Part shown: one piece after another, positions 6,665 to 7,481 of the stretch
Layout of the letters: the number at the start of each line of letters is the position of its first letter
Numbering within the stretch: the stretch's first letter is position 1
Assembly (NCBI GenBank): GCA_900546455.1
Contig: URCS01000083.1
Location: 1 to 7,481 of the forward strand
Length of the DNA: 7,481 nt
Source: an uncultured Collinsella sp.
Lineage (GTDB): Bacteria; Actinomycetota; Coriobacteriia; Coriobacteriales; Coriobacteriaceae
Direction: 5' to 3'
Position numbers and translations under genes: made by a program
Notes under the pieces: generated by a model
Databases searched by the model: none
The model's input: only the letters and a program-made list of their open reading frames with translations
What the model was told of the DNA's origin: nothing

Positions 6665-6706
6665 CGCATCGGGCCCCTTCTCTCCGTTTTTGCCAGCACG
6701 AACTAC

Positions 6707-6743
6707 TTGGTAGATTTTAAGGCATGTCCCAAACATCTACCAA
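6707..6743 (-). promoter_or_regulatory. Candidate MFS promoter embedded in an inverted repeat
   Basis: A 9-bp perfect inverted repeat, TTGGTAGAT (6707-6715) and ATCTACCAA (6735-6743), overlaps both halves of a minus-strand promoter: TTGGTA (6738-6743) and TAAAAT (6714-6719), spacer 18 bp. The -10 matches five of six consensus bases. Transcription would start near 6707, giving a leader of about 125 nt that includes the whole hairpin at 6586-6664. The repeat could be a repressor or activator operator; alternatively it is another REP-like unit, since its loop carries GGGACATGCC, loosely like the core of the nearby repeats. Confidence 0.4.
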
Positions 6744-6779
6744 AGCAAAAACCACCACAAAGGTGACTGTCTGTGGTGG
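6741..6779. repeat. REP-like hairpin, copy 3 (internally deleted)
   Basis: The first 25 bases (6741-6765) are identical to 5172-5196. The right arm is shortened: CCACCACA (6752-6759) pairs with TGTGGTGG (6772-6779) around a 12-nt loop, and the CCCCTT block present in the other two copies is missing. It overlaps the end of the promoter-like inverted repeat by three bases. Confidence 0.65.
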
Positions 6780-6803
6780 CCCAATGATATGGCAGCATAG
6801 CGA

Positions 6804-6903
6804 GCCGGTTCCGAGTGCCCCAGGTCGCCCCGAAAGAGGAGCGACGCGTACTTTGGTACGCGAGCGACGGTTTGAGGGGCGAGATGGGGTGCTTGGGACC
6901 GGC
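6804..6903 (+). ncRNA. Candidate structured RNA element of about 100 nt (unclassified)
   Basis: Arms 6804-6831 and 6876-6903 (28 nt each) align end to end with 22 Watson-Crick pairs, four G-U wobbles and one 2-nt mismatch (6823-6824). All four wobbles exist only in the plus-strand RNA; on the minus strand they become A-C mismatches. Inside is an internal loop of 13 nt on each side and an apical hairpin, CGCGTAC-TTTG-GTACGCG (6845-6862). An 8-nt direct repeat, GAGCGACG, spans the 5' base of that stem (6839-6846) and follows its 3' strand (6862-6869). I see no clear plus-strand promoter. It could be an independent small RNA, a repeat element, or, less well paired, a 3' hairpin of the mobB transcript that ends 6 bp away. 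Confidence 0.45.
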
Positions 6904-6909
6904 GCAGCG

Positions 6910-7481
6910 TCAAGCCTGAAGGTGGTCTTGGATCAGGTCGCAGATGGCTCGGGCGTCGTTGATGTTGATGGCTCGGGTCGCAAAGCCGGCGTCGAAGGCC
7001 TGGCGCGCCAGGGCCTCGTTGCAGGCAAGCGCCAGCGTGCGACCGTCGACCAGGTCGAGCGAGCTCTTGCCGCGCAGACGGTCGACGCCGGAGCGCGCGA
7101 CGACGATGTTGTCGAAGCCCTCGGTCTTGTAGCCCTCGATGATCACCACGTCGACATCGTTGTAGCGCGACAGCAGCTCGCGCGCGGGCATCTCGTCCTC
7201 CTCTCGCGTGTCGGCGTACTCCGCCCAGCGCGTGGCGCAGATGAGGCCCACGTGCTTGGATCCGGCTTGGTGATGGCGCCAGGTGTCCTTAGCGGGCACA
7301 TCGATATCAAAGCCGTGATGCCCATGATGCTTGAGTGAGCCCACGCGCAGGCCGCGGCGGGTGAGCTCGGCAATGACCTTCTCGACGAGCGTGGTCTTGC
7401 CCGAGTTTTGGTAGCCGATAAACGCGATCGCGGGGACGGCCGGAGCGGGAGCTGCGGGCGCGACGGCGACGGGTGCGCTCG
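6910..7481 (-). CDS. mobB: Molybdopterin-guanine dinucleotide biosynthesis adaptor protein MobB, 5'-truncated by window edge
   Basis: The frame enters at the right edge and ends at TGA 6910-6912, giving 189 visible residues. A Walker A motif, GYQNSGKT, begins at visible residue 22, followed by SLKHHGHH, the DTWRHHQAGS block and IIEGYK near the middle. These are characteristic of MobB, the GTP-binding partner of MobA in attaching GMP to molybdopterin for DMSO-reductase-type enzymes. The MobB domain begins around visible residue 17. Before it is an Ala/Pro/Val linker (residues 1-17) that continues off the window, so the protein is longer than a stand-alone MobB (about 160-175 residues). A fusion to MobA or another cofactor-synthesis domain is likely but not seen. 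An internal GTG at 7342-7344 would remove the P-loop and is not the start. Confidence 0.87.
   Translation of the reverse strand, partial: SAPVAVAPAAPAPAVPAIAFIGYQNSGKTTLVEKVIAELTRRGLRVGSLKHHGHHGFDIDVPAKDTWRHHQAGSKHVGLICATRWAEYADTREEDEMPARELLSRYNDVDVVIIEGYKTEGFDNIVVARSGVDRLRGKSSLDLVDGRTLALACNEALARQAFDAGFATRAININDARAICDLIQDHLQA

Larger units (their letters stand above)
6580..6909. other. Structured intergenic region between mobB and the MFS gene
   Basis: This 330-bp stretch has no credible gene. From left to right it holds the MFS leader hairpin (6586-6664), a purine/pyrimidine-skewed spacer (6665-6706), a promoter-like inverted repeat (6707-6743), a degenerate REP-like hairpin (6741-6779) and a 100-nt paired element (6804-6903) that ends 6 bp from the mobB stop codon. 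Nearly all of it is inverted-repeat structure, dense even for an intergenic region. Confidence 0.7.

Noticed and set aside
4222..6779. REP-like hairpins as a degenerate CRISPR array
   Set aside because: The copies are about 1-1.5 kb apart with whole genes between them and are palindromic, not regularly spaced direct repeats.

Overview
The window most resembles a GC-rich Gram-positive gut actinobacterium of the Coriobacteriia, with Collinsella or a close relative as the best guess. The grounds are the high-GC coding sequence, a sortase-type surface-protein/pilin pair with a GTG start, and the style of the flanking genes. The genus is inferred from overall impression, not from a marker gene. 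All five protein genes I accept lie on the minus strand, so the window reads from right to left.

Right end (about 6910-7481): the C-terminal part of a molybdopterin-guanine dinucleotide adaptor protein (MobB). Its visible N-terminal edge is an Ala/Pro-rich linker running off the window, which suggests a fusion. Next is a 330-bp non-coding gap (6580-6909). It holds a roughly 100-nt, strongly paired element whose wobble pattern favours a plus-strand RNA, a REP-like hairpin, a promoter-like palindrome, and a leader hairpin that would bury the ribosome-binding site of the next gene.

Middle (4267-6579): a 12-helix MFS transporter and a Cof-type HAD phosphatase. A 210-bp gap with a long inverted repeat and a second REP-like hairpin separates them. 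A third, compensatorily changed REP-like hairpin lies just after the HAD gene. The two genes need not be functionally linked.

Left half (1-3762): a surface operon behind an AT-rich intergenic island (about 28% GC over 3841-4020). The first gene encodes a 1099-residue cell-wall adhesin with a signal peptide, acidic linker, Gly-rich beta-helix repeats, two Spy0128/FctA-like isopeptide domains and an LPLSG sorting signal. Its stop codon overlaps the GTG start of a second gene, a pilin-like protein that runs off the left edge. The likely reading is a sortase-assembled pilus or fimbria in which the big protein is tip or accessory adhesin and the second is a backbone pilin; the sortase would lie beyond the left edge. 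Upstream of the operon is a pair of 9-bp direct repeats with 21-bp periodicity, matching the architecture of LytTR-family response-regulator sites.

No tRNA, rRNA, CRISPR array or transposase gene was found.
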